Assembly: GCF_000758725.1 (NCBI RefSeq)
Contig: NZ_CP009428.1
Coordinates: forward strand, 3,038,001-3,102,000
DNA: 64,000 bases
Direction of reading: 5' to 3'
Source: Paenibacillus odorifer
GTDB lineage: Bacteria > Bacillota > Bacilli > Paenibacillales > Paenibacillaceae
How positions within the stretch are numbered: the first letter of the stretch is position 1; the number at the start of each line of letters is the position of its first letter. The notes under the pieces are model-generated. The model was not told where the DNA came from. It ran no database searches and saw nothing but the letters and a program-made list of their open reading frames with translations. Made by a program: the position numbers and the translations under genes. This document shows positions 8,645-17,303 of the stretch, piece after piece.

Positions 8645-9043
8645 ATGGGGATGATGTCTTGGTTAGCTGAGCAGCGGATTCAGGAGTCTATGCGTAACGG
8701 GGAATTTCGAGATTTACCTGGGCATGGCAAGCCGCTGGAGCTTGAGGATTTATCAGGTGTGCCAGAAGAATTACGGATGTCTTTTAAAATCATGAAGAAC
8801 TCCGGACTTGTGCCTGAGGAAATCTCTCTGCGAGCTGAATGTGTTACGTTGGAAGGATTGCTAGCGGCGTGTCATAATAGCGGAGGTGCAGAAACCAGTG
8901 AGGGCAAGGCTCTGCGGTCAAAACTGTCTATGAAAAGACTGCGTCTACAGGAGTTATTGCGTGAACGCGGCTTGGATAGTAACCCTGCTTTTATGCAATA
9001 CAGTGCTCAAATACACGGACAGATGATAAAGGAAGAGGATTAA
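8645..9043 (+). CDS. DUF1992 (DnaJ C28-like conserved domain) protein
   Basis: A 132-residue protein matching the DUF1992 family, the conserved domain of DnaJ homologue subfamily C member 28. Diagnostic segments are WLAEQRIQESMRNGEF, the DLPGHGKPLELEDLS loop and the MSFKIMKNSGLVPEE helix. It has no J domain; the role is unknown. Upstream GTG 8618 is in frame, but AAGGAGG at 8630-8636 fits ATG 8645 with eight-base spacing. It is a single-gene unit between the repeat array and a terminator. Confidence 0.88.
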   Translation: MGMMSWLAEQRIQESMRNGEFRDLPGHGKPLELEDLSGVPEELRMSFKIMKNSGLVPEEISLRAECVTLEGLLAACHNSGGAETSEGKALRSKLSMKRLRLQELLRERGLDSNPAFMQYSAQIHGQMIKEED

Positions 9044-9106
9044 TGCTGGTTAGGTTACTGCCTAAATACCTACGGTCATTTGGACATCAGAATAAATAGT
9101 GTAAAA

Positions 9107-9154
9107 TAAAAAGGCATCTCTTGGTCGTTTTAGACAGAAGAGCTGCCTTTTTGC
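9107..9154 (+). terminator. Terminator after the DUF1992 gene
   Basis: AAAAAGGCA-CTCTT pairs with AAGAG-TGCCTTTTT across an 18-base loop with one bulge per side. T-runs on both strands suggest bidirectional use with the convergent GNAT gene. Confidence 0.7.
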
Positions 9155-9181
9155 TTGTTGTGTGTAACTAATCATGTATGC

Positions 9182-9604
9182 TCATCTAATTTGTTTGAAA
9201 TAAACCCATTCCGGGTCGCCATCATCTAAATTCTCAATGACTCCGCTTTTAACAAACCCTTGAGAAAGACATAGTTGCTGCATGATCGTATTGGATTCAT
9301 TGGTGGAGGTGAAAAGCTTGGGGGTTGGGCATTGTTCCTCGATGTAGCTAAGGAGTGTTTTGGCTATGCCTAGGCGTCTGAACTCAGGATCCACAATGAC
9401 CAGCTGAATAAAACAACATTCGAAAAAGGTGGTATCGTAGCAAGCAAATCCTACAAGCGTTCCATTATGCGATGCTACGTAACACTGCTCATGATTGATA
9501 TATTTTTCAATCTTCGATTTGCGGCTTTCATTGCCAATGATCTTGCTGTCTACTTTGGTTAGCATGGGTAGATCTGAAATTGTAGCTTTTGTTACGAATA
9601 TCAT
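9182..9604 (-). CDS. GNAT family N-acetyltransferase
   Basis: A 140-residue single GNAT domain. The acetyl-CoA loop is visible in LVIVDPEFRRLGIAKTLL (R/Q-x-x-G-x-A form), with the beta-bulge strand VGFACYDTTFFECCFIQL before it and a C-terminal LCLSQGFVKSGVIENLDDGDPEWV segment. The substrate is unknown. It is convergent with the DUF1992 gene and shares the terminator region. AAGGAGACTTACT precedes the start. Confidence 0.88.
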   Translation of the reverse strand: MIFVTKATISDLPMLTKVDSKIIGNESRKSKIEKYINHEQCYVASHNGTLVGFACYDTTFFECCFIQLVIVDPEFRRLGIAKTLLSYIEEQCPTPKLFTSTNESNTIMQQLCLSQGFVKSGVIENLDDGDPEWVYFKQIR

Positions 9605-9743
9605 AGTAAGTCTCCTTATTAATATTATAGAGGGTATGAATGGTAAGTCTTGATCTTTAAGGTTTTTTCACACATGATGAAGATGATCTAAGATAACTTC
9701 TAGGAAAATTATAACATATGATTATAGACGATGGAGAGATAGA

Positions 9744-12236
9744 ATGAAACAGCTTCCGATTATACAGGTGCTTCCTGACCTGAAAAACATACTTAACACT
9801 GCGCAGGCAGCAGTACTTATCGCTGAACCGGGTGCAGGCAAAACAACTGGAACGCCTCCGGCGTTTTTGGACGAACCCTGGATGGCGGGTAAAAGCATTT
9901 TAATGTTAGAGCCTAGAAGGCTTGCTGCTAGATCTGCCGCCACTTACATGGCATCCTGCCTTGGAGAAAGTGTTGGACAGACGGTAGGTTATCGGATGCG
10001 GAATGACACTAAAGTAGGCAAAAATACGCGGATTGTTGTAGTCACTGAAGGAGTATTAACGAGAATGCTGCAAAGCGATCCTTCTTTGGGTGATGTGGGT
10101 TTAGTTATTTTTGATGAGTTCCATGAGCGCAGTCTTCATGCGGATTTGGGACTTGCCCTTGCACTGGAAGCACAGGCTGTGTTGCGGGAGGATCTAAGGA
10201 TTCTTATCATGTCAGCTACCTTGGACAGTGAGCGGGTGTCTGCTTTACTAGGGGATGCGCCTGTAGTAAATTGTCCGGGCAGAACCTATCCTGTAGAAAC
10301 AATCTATGTGCCAACTACTGGGAATCTTCCACTGGAAAAAACTGCTGCAGCTGCTGTGAGACATGCGCTTGCTGAACAACCCGGAGATATTCTCGTCTTT
10401 TTACCGGGGGAAAGAGAAATACGCAGAACTCAAAGTGAGTTGGAAAATGGGAGCTTGCCAGTTCCGGCAATTATTCGCCCTTTATATGGTCAGCTGCCAC
10501 AAAATATCCAAGATGCAGCCGTGGCTGCATCTGTTCAAGGTGAACGAAAAGTAGTGCTTGCGACTTCTATAGCTGAGACAAGTCTAACGATTGAAGGCGT
10601 GCGAACGGTGATTGATACAGGGCAACGCCGTACACAGGTATTCTCACCACGCACAGGAATGCCGAGTCTTACGACGGTCCCGGTATCAAAAGCCTCCGCG
10701 GATCAACGGCGGGGACGTGCCGGACGGACAGCCCCAGGCGTGTGCTACAGGCTGTGGAGTCAGGAGGAGCATAATCGACTTCCGGATGACAATGTGCCGG
10801 AGATTATGCAGACGGACCTTGCGCAGCTTGCTTTGGAGCTGGCGCTGTGGGGCGTGCGCGATCCTGCCGCGCTATCTTGGCTTGACGCGCCGCCCGCTGC
10901 GCCTTATGCGCAGGGCACCGCGCTGCTGCGCCAGCTCGGCGCGCTGGACGCCGGCGGCGCCATTACGCCGCACGGCCACAGCATGGCCGCGCTTGGCGCG
11001 CACCCGCGAGCCGCGCATATGCTGCTGCGCGCGGCAGAGCTTGGCGCAGCACCGCTCGCCTGCCGGCTGGCGGCGCTGCTGCAAGAGCGGGACCTTTTCA
11101 AGGGTCCCGCGGCCCTAGGTTGCGACCTCACGCTCCGCGTTGAGGCGCTGCTCCGGTTCGAGCGCTCCGCTGATAGCGGCGGAGCGGACCCGGCGGCTCT
11201 GCGCGCTGTGCAGCGCGAGAGCCGCCTTTTCCTGGCGCAGCTGCAAGCCGCGCCGGGCGAGAACGTGAACGACATCAGCCGCTGCGGGCTGCTTCTGTCG
11301 TTCGCCTATCCCGACCGGATCGGGCAGAAACGCGGCGATGGCGCGTTTCTGCTCTCCTCCGGTCGGGGGGCGGCCATGCGGGAAGGACAACCGCTGGCCC
11401 GGTCACCTTATATCGTAGCTGCTTCGATCGATGATCGCGCTACACAGGGCGCAATTATGCTGGCAGCTGAGATAGAAGAAAGACAACTGCTTACCTATCA
11501 TGCAGACCGCATCACAGAAGAAGCGGATGTGTATTGGGATAAAGAAAGTGGGAGTGTGAAGAAACGTCGTCGCACAATGCTCGGCGCGTTGGTCTTAAAA
11601 GAAACTTCACATGAAAGACCCTCCGCGGAAGAAACGGCAAACGTACTGTTAAGTGTCATCGCTACAGATGGCATTGAAACTCTACCGTGGGAGAAGGGAA
11701 CCTTACAGCTTCGCGAACGTTTGATGTTTATGCATGCCTTACGTTCAGATTGGCCGGATGTATCAGATGTTGCTTTAATTGCTACGTTGGAGGAATGGCT
11801 TTTGCCATATCTGCAAGGTATGAGGAACCTCCGTGACCTTCAGCGTGTACCGTTAGCACGGGCGCTTGAGGGGATGTTGGACTGGAATCAGCGACAGATG
11901 CTGGAAAAGGAAGCACCTACACATATATCTGTTCCCAGTGGCTCGCGTGTGCCCGTAGATTATACTAATTCTGCTGCCCCGGTATTGGCAGTAAGATTGC
12001 AAGAGATGTTTGGACAGCTGGACACACCTCGAATTGGAGGGGGAAAGGTGCCGGTATTGCTGCATCTTTTGTCACCAGCTAGACGGCCTGTGCAGGTAAC
12101 CTCTGATCTAGCAAGTTTTTGGCGGGGGACCTATTTTGAGGTCAAAAAAGATCTGAAAGGACGGTACCCGAAGCACTATTGGCCAGATGACCCATTACAG
12201 GCTATTCCGACTAATCGTACACGTCCCGTAAAATAA
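9744..12236 (+). CDS. hrpB: ATP-dependent helicase HrpB
   Basis: An 830-residue DEAH-box RNA helicase-like protein, close to the usual HrpB length. RecA domain 1 has EPGAGKTTG (about residue 28), EPRRLAARS, DEFHERSLHAD (DEFH, a DEAH variant) and MSATLD. RecA domain 2 has FLPGEREI, ATSIAETSLTIEGV and the QRRGRAGRTAPG motif. A helicase-associated domain and the HrpB C-terminal domain follow (YFEVKKDLKGRYPKHYWPDDP). The cellular role of HrpB is unresolved in most bacteria. Bases about 10840-11400 (residues 365-552) are strikingly GC-rich compared with the rest, yet the frame is intact. Confidence 0.96.
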   Translation: MKQLPIIQVLPDLKNILNTAQAAVLIAEPGAGKTTGTPPAFLDEPWMAGKSILMLEPRRLAARSAATYMASCLGESVGQTVGYRMRNDTKVGKNTRIVVVTEGVLTRMLQSDPSLGDVGLVIFDEFHERSLHADLGLALALEAQAVLREDLRILIMSATLDSERVSALLGDAPVVNCPGRTYPVETIYVPTTGNLPLEKTAAAAVRHALAEQPGDILVFLPGEREIRRTQSELENGSLPVPAIIRPLYGQLPQNIQDAAVAASVQGERKVVLATSIAETSLTIEGVRTVIDTGQRRTQVFSPRTGMPSLTTVPVSKASADQRRGRAGRTAPGVCYRLWSQEEHNRLPDDNVPEIMQTDLAQLALELALWGVRDPAALSWLDAPPAAPYAQGTALLRQLGALDAGGAITPHGHSMAALGAHPRAAHMLLRAAELGAAPLACRLAALLQERDLFKGPAALGCDLTLRVEALLRFERSADSGGADPAALRAVQRESRLFLAQLQAAPGENVNDISRCGLLLSFAYPDRIGQKRGDGAFLLSSGRGAAMREGQPLARSPYIVAASIDDRATQGAIMLAAEIEERQLLTYHADRITEEADVYWDKESGSVKKRRRTMLGALVLKETSHERPSAEETANVLLSVIATDGIETLPWEKGTLQLRERLMFMHALRSDWPDVSDVALIATLEEWLLPYLQGMRNLRDLQRVPLARALEGMLDWNQRQMLEKEAPTHISVPSGSRVPVDYTNSAAPVLAVRLQEMFGQLDTPRIGGGKVPVLLHLLSPARRPVQVTSDLASFWRGTYFEVKKDLKGRYPKHYWPDDPLQAIPTNRTRPVK

Positions 12237-12273
12237 TTTATGGTACATATGCTCTTGAAATTTTTCCTTAGAT

Positions 12274-12298
12274 GTTTGGTCTCCCGTTTAAAGGGTAA
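12274..12298 (+). promoter_or_regulatory. SigB-like promoter of the stress protein gene
   Basis: GTTTGG (12274-12279), 13 bases, then GGGTAA (12293-12298), close to the SigB consensus GTTTAA-N12-15-GGGTAT. It sits 36 bases before a gene of a stress-protein family, which makes the match more meaningful. Whether this organism has SigB or uses a related sporulation factor cannot be told. Confidence 0.5.
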
Positions 12299-12333
12299 TT
12301 ACTAGCGAAGACAATTACTAAGGAGGGCTTCAA

Positions 12334-12918
12334 GTGACTAAAAAAATCGTAGGTATTTTCGACACAGAACAAGAAGCAACCAGAGCAATTGAAGGACTTC
12401 ACAATCAAGGATTTAGTAATGATGAAATATCAGTAATCACACGTGATCGTGATGAGCTTAGAAACATCTCAGAGGATACAGGCACAAAAGCTCCAGAAGG
12501 AGTAGCAACAGGCGCTGCTACAGGTGGTGTAGTTGGCGGCGTTGCCGGACTATTAGCAGGGATCGGAGCATTGGCGATTCCGGGGATTGGACCGATCCTG
12601 GCGGCAGGGCCTATAGTTGCTACCCTTACAGGTGCAGCAGTTGGTGCAGGCGCAGGTGGATTAGTAGGTGGCTTGATCGGACTCGGTATTCCTGAGGATG
12701 AGGCTAAAGAGTACGAAGGGTATGTGGAAAGCGGCAAAATCCTTGTACTAGTCGATGATAATGGACGCGGCTATCAAGCGCATGATGTGTTCCGCGGCAA
12801 CCGTTCGCTGAATACTCAGCGTTACGAAGGCGTCTATAACGAAGACACTAGATTAGGAAATTCGATGGCTAACAGAGCGGATCGGACGGCTGAAGTCTAC
12901 AACCGCGATAAAATATAA
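12334..12918 (+). CDS. General stress protein of the YflT/GSP17M type
   Basis: A 194-residue protein. The N-terminal domain begins KKIVGIFDTEQEATRAIEGL and continues GFSNDEISVITRD, the pattern of the heat-induced stress protein YflT family. A glycine/alanine-rich hydrophobic segment (residues about 58-115) resembles a glycine zipper and may insert in or lie on the membrane. The EGYVESGKILVLVD motif closes the conserved part. The GTG start is supported by AAGGAGG at 12321. A SigB-like promoter lies upstream and a strong terminator downstream, so it is a single-gene unit. Confidence 0.85.
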   Translation: MTKKIVGIFDTEQEATRAIEGLHNQGFSNDEISVITRDRDELRNISEDTGTKAPEGVATGAATGGVVGGVAGLLAGIGALAIPGIGPILAAGPIVATLTGAAVGAGAGGLVGGLIGLGIPEDEAKEYEGYVESGKILVLVDDNGRGYQAHDVFRGNRSLNTQRYEGVYNEDTRLGNSMANRADRTAEVYNRDKI

Positions 12919-12957
12919 TCATTATAATAACCTGCTTTAAAAGCGGTAAAAGGTTAC

Positions 12958-13005
12958 AAGGAGCGATTCTCCGATTAATGGAGAATCGCTCCTTTGCGTT
13001 TTTAG
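12958..13005 (+). terminator. Strong terminator after the stress protein gene
   Basis: Perfect 15-bp stem AAGGAGCGATTCTCC / GGAGAATCGCTCCTT with a seven-base loop, then TGCGTTTTT. Confidence 0.92.
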
Positions 13006-13052
13006 TCCATCGCGTCTCATGGAATCACCCATAACTCATCCACTTTTGAGGC

Positions 13053-13223
13053 ATAGGGACCCAGAGGACGCTATTGGCTAATTTTTAGCCTTTGCAGCAG
13101 GATTTCGGACTCCATGGACGCTATTCTATAGAATGAGGCTCTTATTTGCTGTTTTTTTTGCCAATAGCTGCAATGGGGTCCGATAGGGCTCCAAATATTG
13201 AATAATATTGCGTTTAAGGTCCC
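13053..13223. repeat. LLRR inverted-half-site element, copy 2
   Basis: Left half-sites: GGGACCCAGAGGACGCTATT (in 13053-13078) and TTCGGACTCCATGGACGCTA (from 13104). Right half-sites: CCAATAGCTGCAATGGGGTC (from 13161, followed by CGATAG), and a degenerate AATAATATTGCGTTTAAGGT at 13201. Same left-left-right-right order as the other loci. Confidence 0.7.
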
Positions 13224-13225
13224 CT

Positions 13226-13868
13226 GTGTCCTTTGCTAATACGTACCTGCATCGTTTCGGAGTGTCCCTATGCTGCTACGCCACGTGCTGTCTTTGTACT
13301 GCTACGTACACGCCCGATCACTGTGTCCTTTCCCACTACGTACCTGCATCGTTTCGGAGTGTCCTTATGCTGCTACGCACGTGCTGTCCTTGTATTGCTA
13401 CGTAAGCGCACCCGGTCACGTGTCCTTATGCTACAGAGTATTCGCATCGGATTGCAACTCCGAACGTGCCCCATTTCGCAGTGTCCCTATACTGCTACGC
13501 ACGTGCTGTCATTGTACTGCTATGTATGCGTACCCGATCACTGTGTCCTTATGCTGGAGGTGCATCGTTCCGCTGTGTCCTAATGCTGTTACGTACATGC
13601 AGGGTTCCCTAGAGTCCTTATGCTGCTACGCACGTGTTGTCTTTGTACTGCTATGTATGCGCACCCGATCACTGTGTCCTTTTGCTATACATACGTGCAT
13701 CGTTCCACTGTGTCCTTATATTGCTACGTAAGCGCACCCGGACTCTGTGTCCTTATCCTACTGAGCATACGCCCCCGGTTTGCAGCTACGAAATCGCCCC
13801 GTTCCGCAGCGTCCTTATGGTTGCTAAGCATATGCCCCGTTCCGCAGTGTCCATATGTGCTGCTACGT
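13226..13868. repeat. Degenerate tandem repeat with a GTGTCCTTATGCTGCTACG core
   Basis: About 13 diverged units of roughly 35-65 bases. The core recurs near 13262, 13322, 13362, 13420, 13481, 13541, 13576, 13613, 13673, 13712, 13748, 13810 and 13847. Between cores are recurring words such as TGCATCGTT and GCACCCG. All three + frames are largely open because stop codons are rare in the unit. No ribosome binding site or known protein supports coding. Confidence 0.75.
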
Positions 13869-13876
13869 GCACGATC

Positions 13877-14776
13877 TTAATCAAGGATACGAAGCATGCG
13901 GACGAAAGAATCAGCTGCTACGGATAACCTCATATCGCGATGGATTGCGAATCCTATATTCCGGGGTGGAGGCGGATCATCTAATTGCAGCTCGAAAAGT
14001 TCTCCTTTTTGAATCTCCTCAATTACAAAAGAACGGCTAATAAACGCTACCCCGTAACCAAGTCTTGCGAATTCAGAGAGTAAATCGATGCTGCCCAGCT
14101 CTATATCTGGTTTAACGGACAAACCCTTACCAGCAAACCAATAATCAACAAACAGTCTGGTACTGCTTTCTGGGGATAATAAAATAAAAGGTAACTCTGC
14201 AAGTTCTTTCGCCGTAAGCGAACGGTTTGCCAGTTGCTGAAAGGCTCGTCCCACTACAAAACAATCTTCAAGGGTGGCAAGCGTCTGAATATTTAATTGT
14301 GGATCGTCAATAGGCATATGGACGAGCGCACAGTCTATTTCGCCTTCTTTCAAACGTTTGGTGATCTCATGCGTTTTTCCGTGTGATAGCCGAATTCGTA
14401 TACCGGGATATTGTTTGTGGAATGCGTTCAATTGTGGAAGCAATAGATTTTTAATAAGGGAATCACTCGCTCCAATCCGAACTTCTCCTTCGTTTAACTG
14501 CTTTAGATTGTGAAGATGCTTTTGTGCAGAATCCAGCATGACTAAAGAGGGCTCAACATATTCCAATAACGCCAGTCCTTCCTCAGTTAGCTCTACACCT
14601 TTAGATAAACGATGAAATAATTTGAGTCCTAAAGAATCCTCCATTTGTTTAATGGCATAACTTACGGATGGCTGTGTAATATGCAATTCATTTGCAGCCT
14701 TTGTTAGATTTTTGTAACGAGCCGTATATAAAAAAATGCGATACCATTCAAGATTAAAGAATTTGATATAGATCAC
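13877..14776 (-). CDS. LysR family transcriptional regulator
   Basis: A 299-residue LysR-type regulator: winged HTH at residues about 10-68 (NLTKAANELHITQPSVSYAIKQ) and a periplasmic-binding-protein-like effector domain (residues about 95-299). It is divergent from a chorismate synthase gene, whose control it may exert. The start is unclear. GTG 14776 is the only canonical codon after the upstream stop, but it lies inside a near-perfect Shine-Dalgarno (GAGGTGATC), so a downstream ATC may be the true start. The 3' end runs into the degenerate repeat. Confidence 0.9.
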   Translation of the reverse strand: MIYIKFFNLEWYRIFLYTARYKNLTKAANELHITQPSVSYAIKQMEDSLGLKLFHRLSKGVELTEEGLALLEYVEPSLVMLDSAQKHLHNLKQLNEGEVRIGASDSLIKNLLLPQLNAFHKQYPGIRIRLSHGKTHEITKRLKEGEIDCALVHMPIDDPQLNIQTLATLEDCFVVGRAFQQLANRSLTAKELAELPFILLSPESSTRLFVDYWFAGKGLSVKPDIELGSIDLLSEFARLGYGVAFISRSFVIEEIQKGELFELQLDDPPPPRNIGFAIHRDMRLSVAADSFVRMLRILD

Positions 14777-14792
14777 CTCTATGACAGTCTAT

Positions 14793-14808
14793 TGAAAATG
14801 TGATTTCA
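14793..14808. promoter_or_regulatory. Candidate LysR operator between lysR and aroC
   Basis: Interrupted palindrome TGAAA-N6-TTTCA in the short divergent intergenic region, of LysR-box type. A -10-like TATAAT at 14828-14833 faces the chorismate synthase gene. Confidence 0.45.
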
Positions 14809-14880
14809 TTAATTGCAACAATCTTATTATAATTTGGATAGATAAATAATAAAAGAGTCGGCAATGGAGGTTTGAATATT

Positions 14881-15936
14881 ATGGCAGGTAACACATTTGG
14901 GGAAGTATTTAAGATTACTACCTTTGGAGAGTCACATGGTGCAGCGGTTGGGGTCATAGTGGATGGAGTTACACCTAATGTTGAAATTGATGAAGCATAT
15001 ATCCAGAAACAGATGGATAGAAGGAAACCAGGCCAGTCCTCAGTAACTTCACCGCGTAAGGAATATGATGTTGTGCAAATACAATCAGGAGTATTCGAAG
15101 GGAAAACAACCGGAACTCCACTCTTTGTGGTCCTGTACAACAAAGATATGAAACCGGAGGCCTATAACGATATTCAGCATTCATTTAGACCCGGCCATGC
15201 GGATTATACTTTTTTGCAGAAATACGGAATTCGCGATCATAGAGGCAGTGGGCGGGCATCAGGTAGGGAAACAGCGGCAAGAGTAGCTGGCGGAGCGATC
15301 GCTCGGAAACTGCTTGAAAGAAGAGGAGTTGAGGTACTGGCCTACACGCAAGAGGTCGGAGGGATTAAGTGCCAAACCTTTGATGAAGATGTCATTGAAC
15401 AAAATGCAGTCCGCGCCTGCGATGCTAAGGCAGGAGCTGAAATGATTAAAAAAATTGAACACTTAGCTTCGATTGGAGACAGCTGTGGAGGTATCGTGGA
15501 GTGTCGGATTAGAGGGGTTATTCCGGGTCTTGGAGAACCCGTATTTGATAAATTGGATGCAGAGTTAGCTAAAGCGATGTTATCTATCGGTGCTGTAAAG
15601 GGAATAGAGTTTGGAGCTGGATTCGAAGCGGCCTCTATGCTTGGAAGTGAACATAATGACGCGATGAATAAGGATGGATTTCTTAGTAACCATTCCGGTG
15701 GGATTATAGGCGGAATTAGCACAGGAGAAGAAATTATTTTTCGAATAAGTGTAAAACCTACATCATCGATTTCTGTTACTCAACAGACCATAAACACGAA
15801 TGGTGAAGAAGTAGAGATTAAAACGGAGGGCAGACATGATCCATGTATCTGTCCGAGAATCGTGCCGGTTGTTGAAGCAATGGCTTGCTTGGTATTGGAA
15901 GATCTTTATAAAAGACAAGCTGCTATTTTTGGATAA
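14881..15936 (+). CDS. aroC: Chorismate synthase (stand-alone, LysR-linked)
   Basis: A 351-residue enzyme converting 5-enolpyruvylshikimate-3-phosphate to chorismate with reduced FMN. Signatures: [17 protein letters not shown] at the N-terminus, [33 protein letters not shown] in the middle (residues about 103-136) and the C-terminal [19 protein letters not shown]. It is shorter than the ~390-residue Bacillus AroF and resembles the shorter enteric/clostridial type. It lies outside any aro/trp operon, next to a divergent LysR gene, so it may be a second copy with special regulation. GGAGG at 14866 supports ATG 14881. Confidence 0.95.
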   Translation: MAGNTFGEVFKITTFGESHGAAVGVIVDGVTPNVEIDEAYIQKQMDRRKPGQSSVTSPRKEYDVVQIQSGVFEGKTTGTPLFVVLYNKDMKPEAYNDIQHSFRPGHADYTFLQKYGIRDHRGSGRASGRETAARVAGGAIARKLLERRGVEVLAYTQEVGGIKCQTFDEDVIEQNAVRACDAKAGAEMIKKIEHLASIGDSCGGIVECRIRGVIPGLGEPVFDKLDAELAKAMLSIGAVKGIEFGAGFEAASMLGSEHNDAMNKDGFLSNHSGGIIGGISTGEEIIFRISVKPTSSISVTQQTINTNGEEVEIKTEGRHDPCICPRIVPVVEAMACLVLEDLYKRQAAIFG

Positions 15937-15963
15937 AAACACTTTATGATAATGATTCAACTC

Positions 15964-16008
15964 AAAGATTGCACCTCTTAGCCTGCTGTGAGGTGCAGTC
16001 TTTTTTGC
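15964..16008 (+). terminator. Terminator after aroC
   Basis: AAAGATTGCACCTC (15964-15977) pairs with GAGGTGCAGTCTTT (15990-16003), followed by T residues. Confidence 0.9.
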
Positions 16009-16096
16009 ATATGTGGTATCATATGGATAATCATTCAAATTATGCTTTAACTCTAGCTATGCCATAAGATACGGTACAGCAAAAAGGAGGGAATAG

Positions 16097-16954
16097 ATGA
16101 AAATCTTTGTTGCAGGTGCTGCAGGTGTGATTGGACGGCTATTGCTTCCTAAGTTACTTCAAGCGGGGCATGAGGTTATCGGTCTGACCCATAAAGAAGA
16201 AAACAAAACAATCCTTGAGAGCATTGGGGCACAAGCGGTAATCGCGGATGTGTATGAGCGTGAGTCTATATTTGCGGCTATTCGCGCAGCTCAACCTGAA
16301 GTGGTGATTCATCAGCTGACTTCACTAAGTCAGCGGAATTTTGCAGATAATTCAAGGATAAGAATAGAAGGAACACGAAATATTGTCGATGCTTCATTGG
16401 CATCCGGGGTTGAACAGATCATTGCCCAAAGTATCTCTTGGGCATATGAAGCTGGTGAGGGACCTGCCACGGAGAATACTCCATTAGATACTAATGCTTC
16501 TGAATCACGGATGAGAACCATTGAGGGTATCCGCTCCCTTGAAAAAGCAGTCGCTGAGATTCCTAATCATGTGATTTTGCGGTACGGAATGTTGTACGGC
16601 CAAGGGACTTGGTATGATTCTGCAGGATTAATGACAGAAGAAATTCGGCATGGAAGACTGACAGCAACAGAAGCAGTTACGTCATTCCTTCATGTGGAGG
16701 ATGCAGCTAACGCGGCGGCGCTTGCTCTGAACTGGCCTTCTGGTCCAGTCAATATTGTGGACAATGAACCTGCGCGAGGAATAGATTGGATGCCTGTTTT
16801 TTCAGAACTCTTGGGAGCTCCTGGACCTGCTTCGCAAATGGGCAGAGAAGGCTGGGAACGGGGGGCGTCCAATACAAAAGCTCGAATGGATTACGGATGG
16901 AGCCCATCTTACCCGTCATGGAGGTCAGGTTTTGCTCAGAGCTTGAAGGGTTAG
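16097..16954 (+). CDS. NAD-dependent epimerase/dehydratase family protein
   Basis: A 285-residue extended-SDR protein with the Rossmann motif GAAGVIGRLLLPKL at the N-terminus and DVYERESIFAAI after the second strand. The expected catalytic region (SISWAYEAG, residues about 113-121) has a Tyr without the usual YxxxK spacing, so it may be an atypical reductase or NAD-binding regulator. AAAAAGGAGGG precedes the ATG. The small membrane protein gene follows 35 bases later, probably co-transcribed. Confidence 0.87.
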   Translation: MKIFVAGAAGVIGRLLLPKLLQAGHEVIGLTHKEENKTILESIGAQAVIADVYERESIFAAIRAAQPEVVIHQLTSLSQRNFADNSRIRIEGTRNIVDASLASGVEQIIAQSISWAYEAGEGPATENTPLDTNASESRMRTIEGIRSLEKAVAEIPNHVILRYGMLYGQGTWYDSAGLMTEEIRHGRLTATEAVTSFLHVEDAANAAALALNWPSGPVNIVDNEPARGIDWMPVFSELLGAPGPASQMGREGWERGASNTKARMDYGWSPSYPSWRSGFAQSLKG

Positions 16955-16989
16955 AGAGATGAATCCTTACATGTAGAAGGAGAGATGAC

Positions 16990-17184
16990 ATGAGTAAATT
17001 AAAGAATTTTTCTTTAGTAGTCGTGAATTTAATTGCTGATCTATGGTTTGGAATTGTTCGAAAACCAGAGTTTTATGATAAGCACGCCGTTACTAGAACA
17101 AAGAAAGGGTATGTCCTGTTTGTAACTATGGCAGGCATTCTCGCAGTGGGTTCTGCTTTTTGGTTATGCTCGAGAATATATTAG
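16990..17184 (+). CDS. Small membrane protein, unknown function
   Basis: A 64-residue protein with a good ribosome site (GAAGGAGAG) and a terminator directly after its stop, so it is probably real. Residues about 42-60 (VLFVTMAGILAVGSAFWLC) form one hydrophobic segment; a weaker one lies at the N-terminus (FSLVVVNLIADLWFGIV). I do not recognise a family. Confidence 0.6.
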   Translation: MSKLKNFSLVVVNLIADLWFGIVRKPEFYDKHAVTRTKKGYVLFVTMAGILAVGSAFWLCSRIY

Positions 17185-17186
17185 AA

Positions 17187-17217
17187 AAAAGACTGCCAAT
17201 TGGCGGTCTTTTTTTTA
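17187..17217 (+). terminator. Terminator after the small membrane protein gene
   Basis: AAGACTGCC-AATT-GGCGGTCTT hairpin followed by eight T, beginning directly after the stop codon. Confidence 0.88.
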
Positions 17218-17303
17218 GATATTGGACGTCAGAAAGCTACAATGTTATGTTAGTATTTAATAGATGGTTAAAAATTGAATTTTTTAAAAAGAGGAAGGTT
17301 CCA

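Noticed and set aside
10363..11390. Several alternative-frame open frames inside hrpB
   Set aside because: They are shadows created by the very GC-rich patch; the helicase frame carries all known motifs.
13208..14040. Overlapping open frames rich in Cys, Leu and Thr
   Set aside because: They fall in a degenerate tandem repeat with few stop codons, have no Shine-Dalgarno sites and no recognisable domains.
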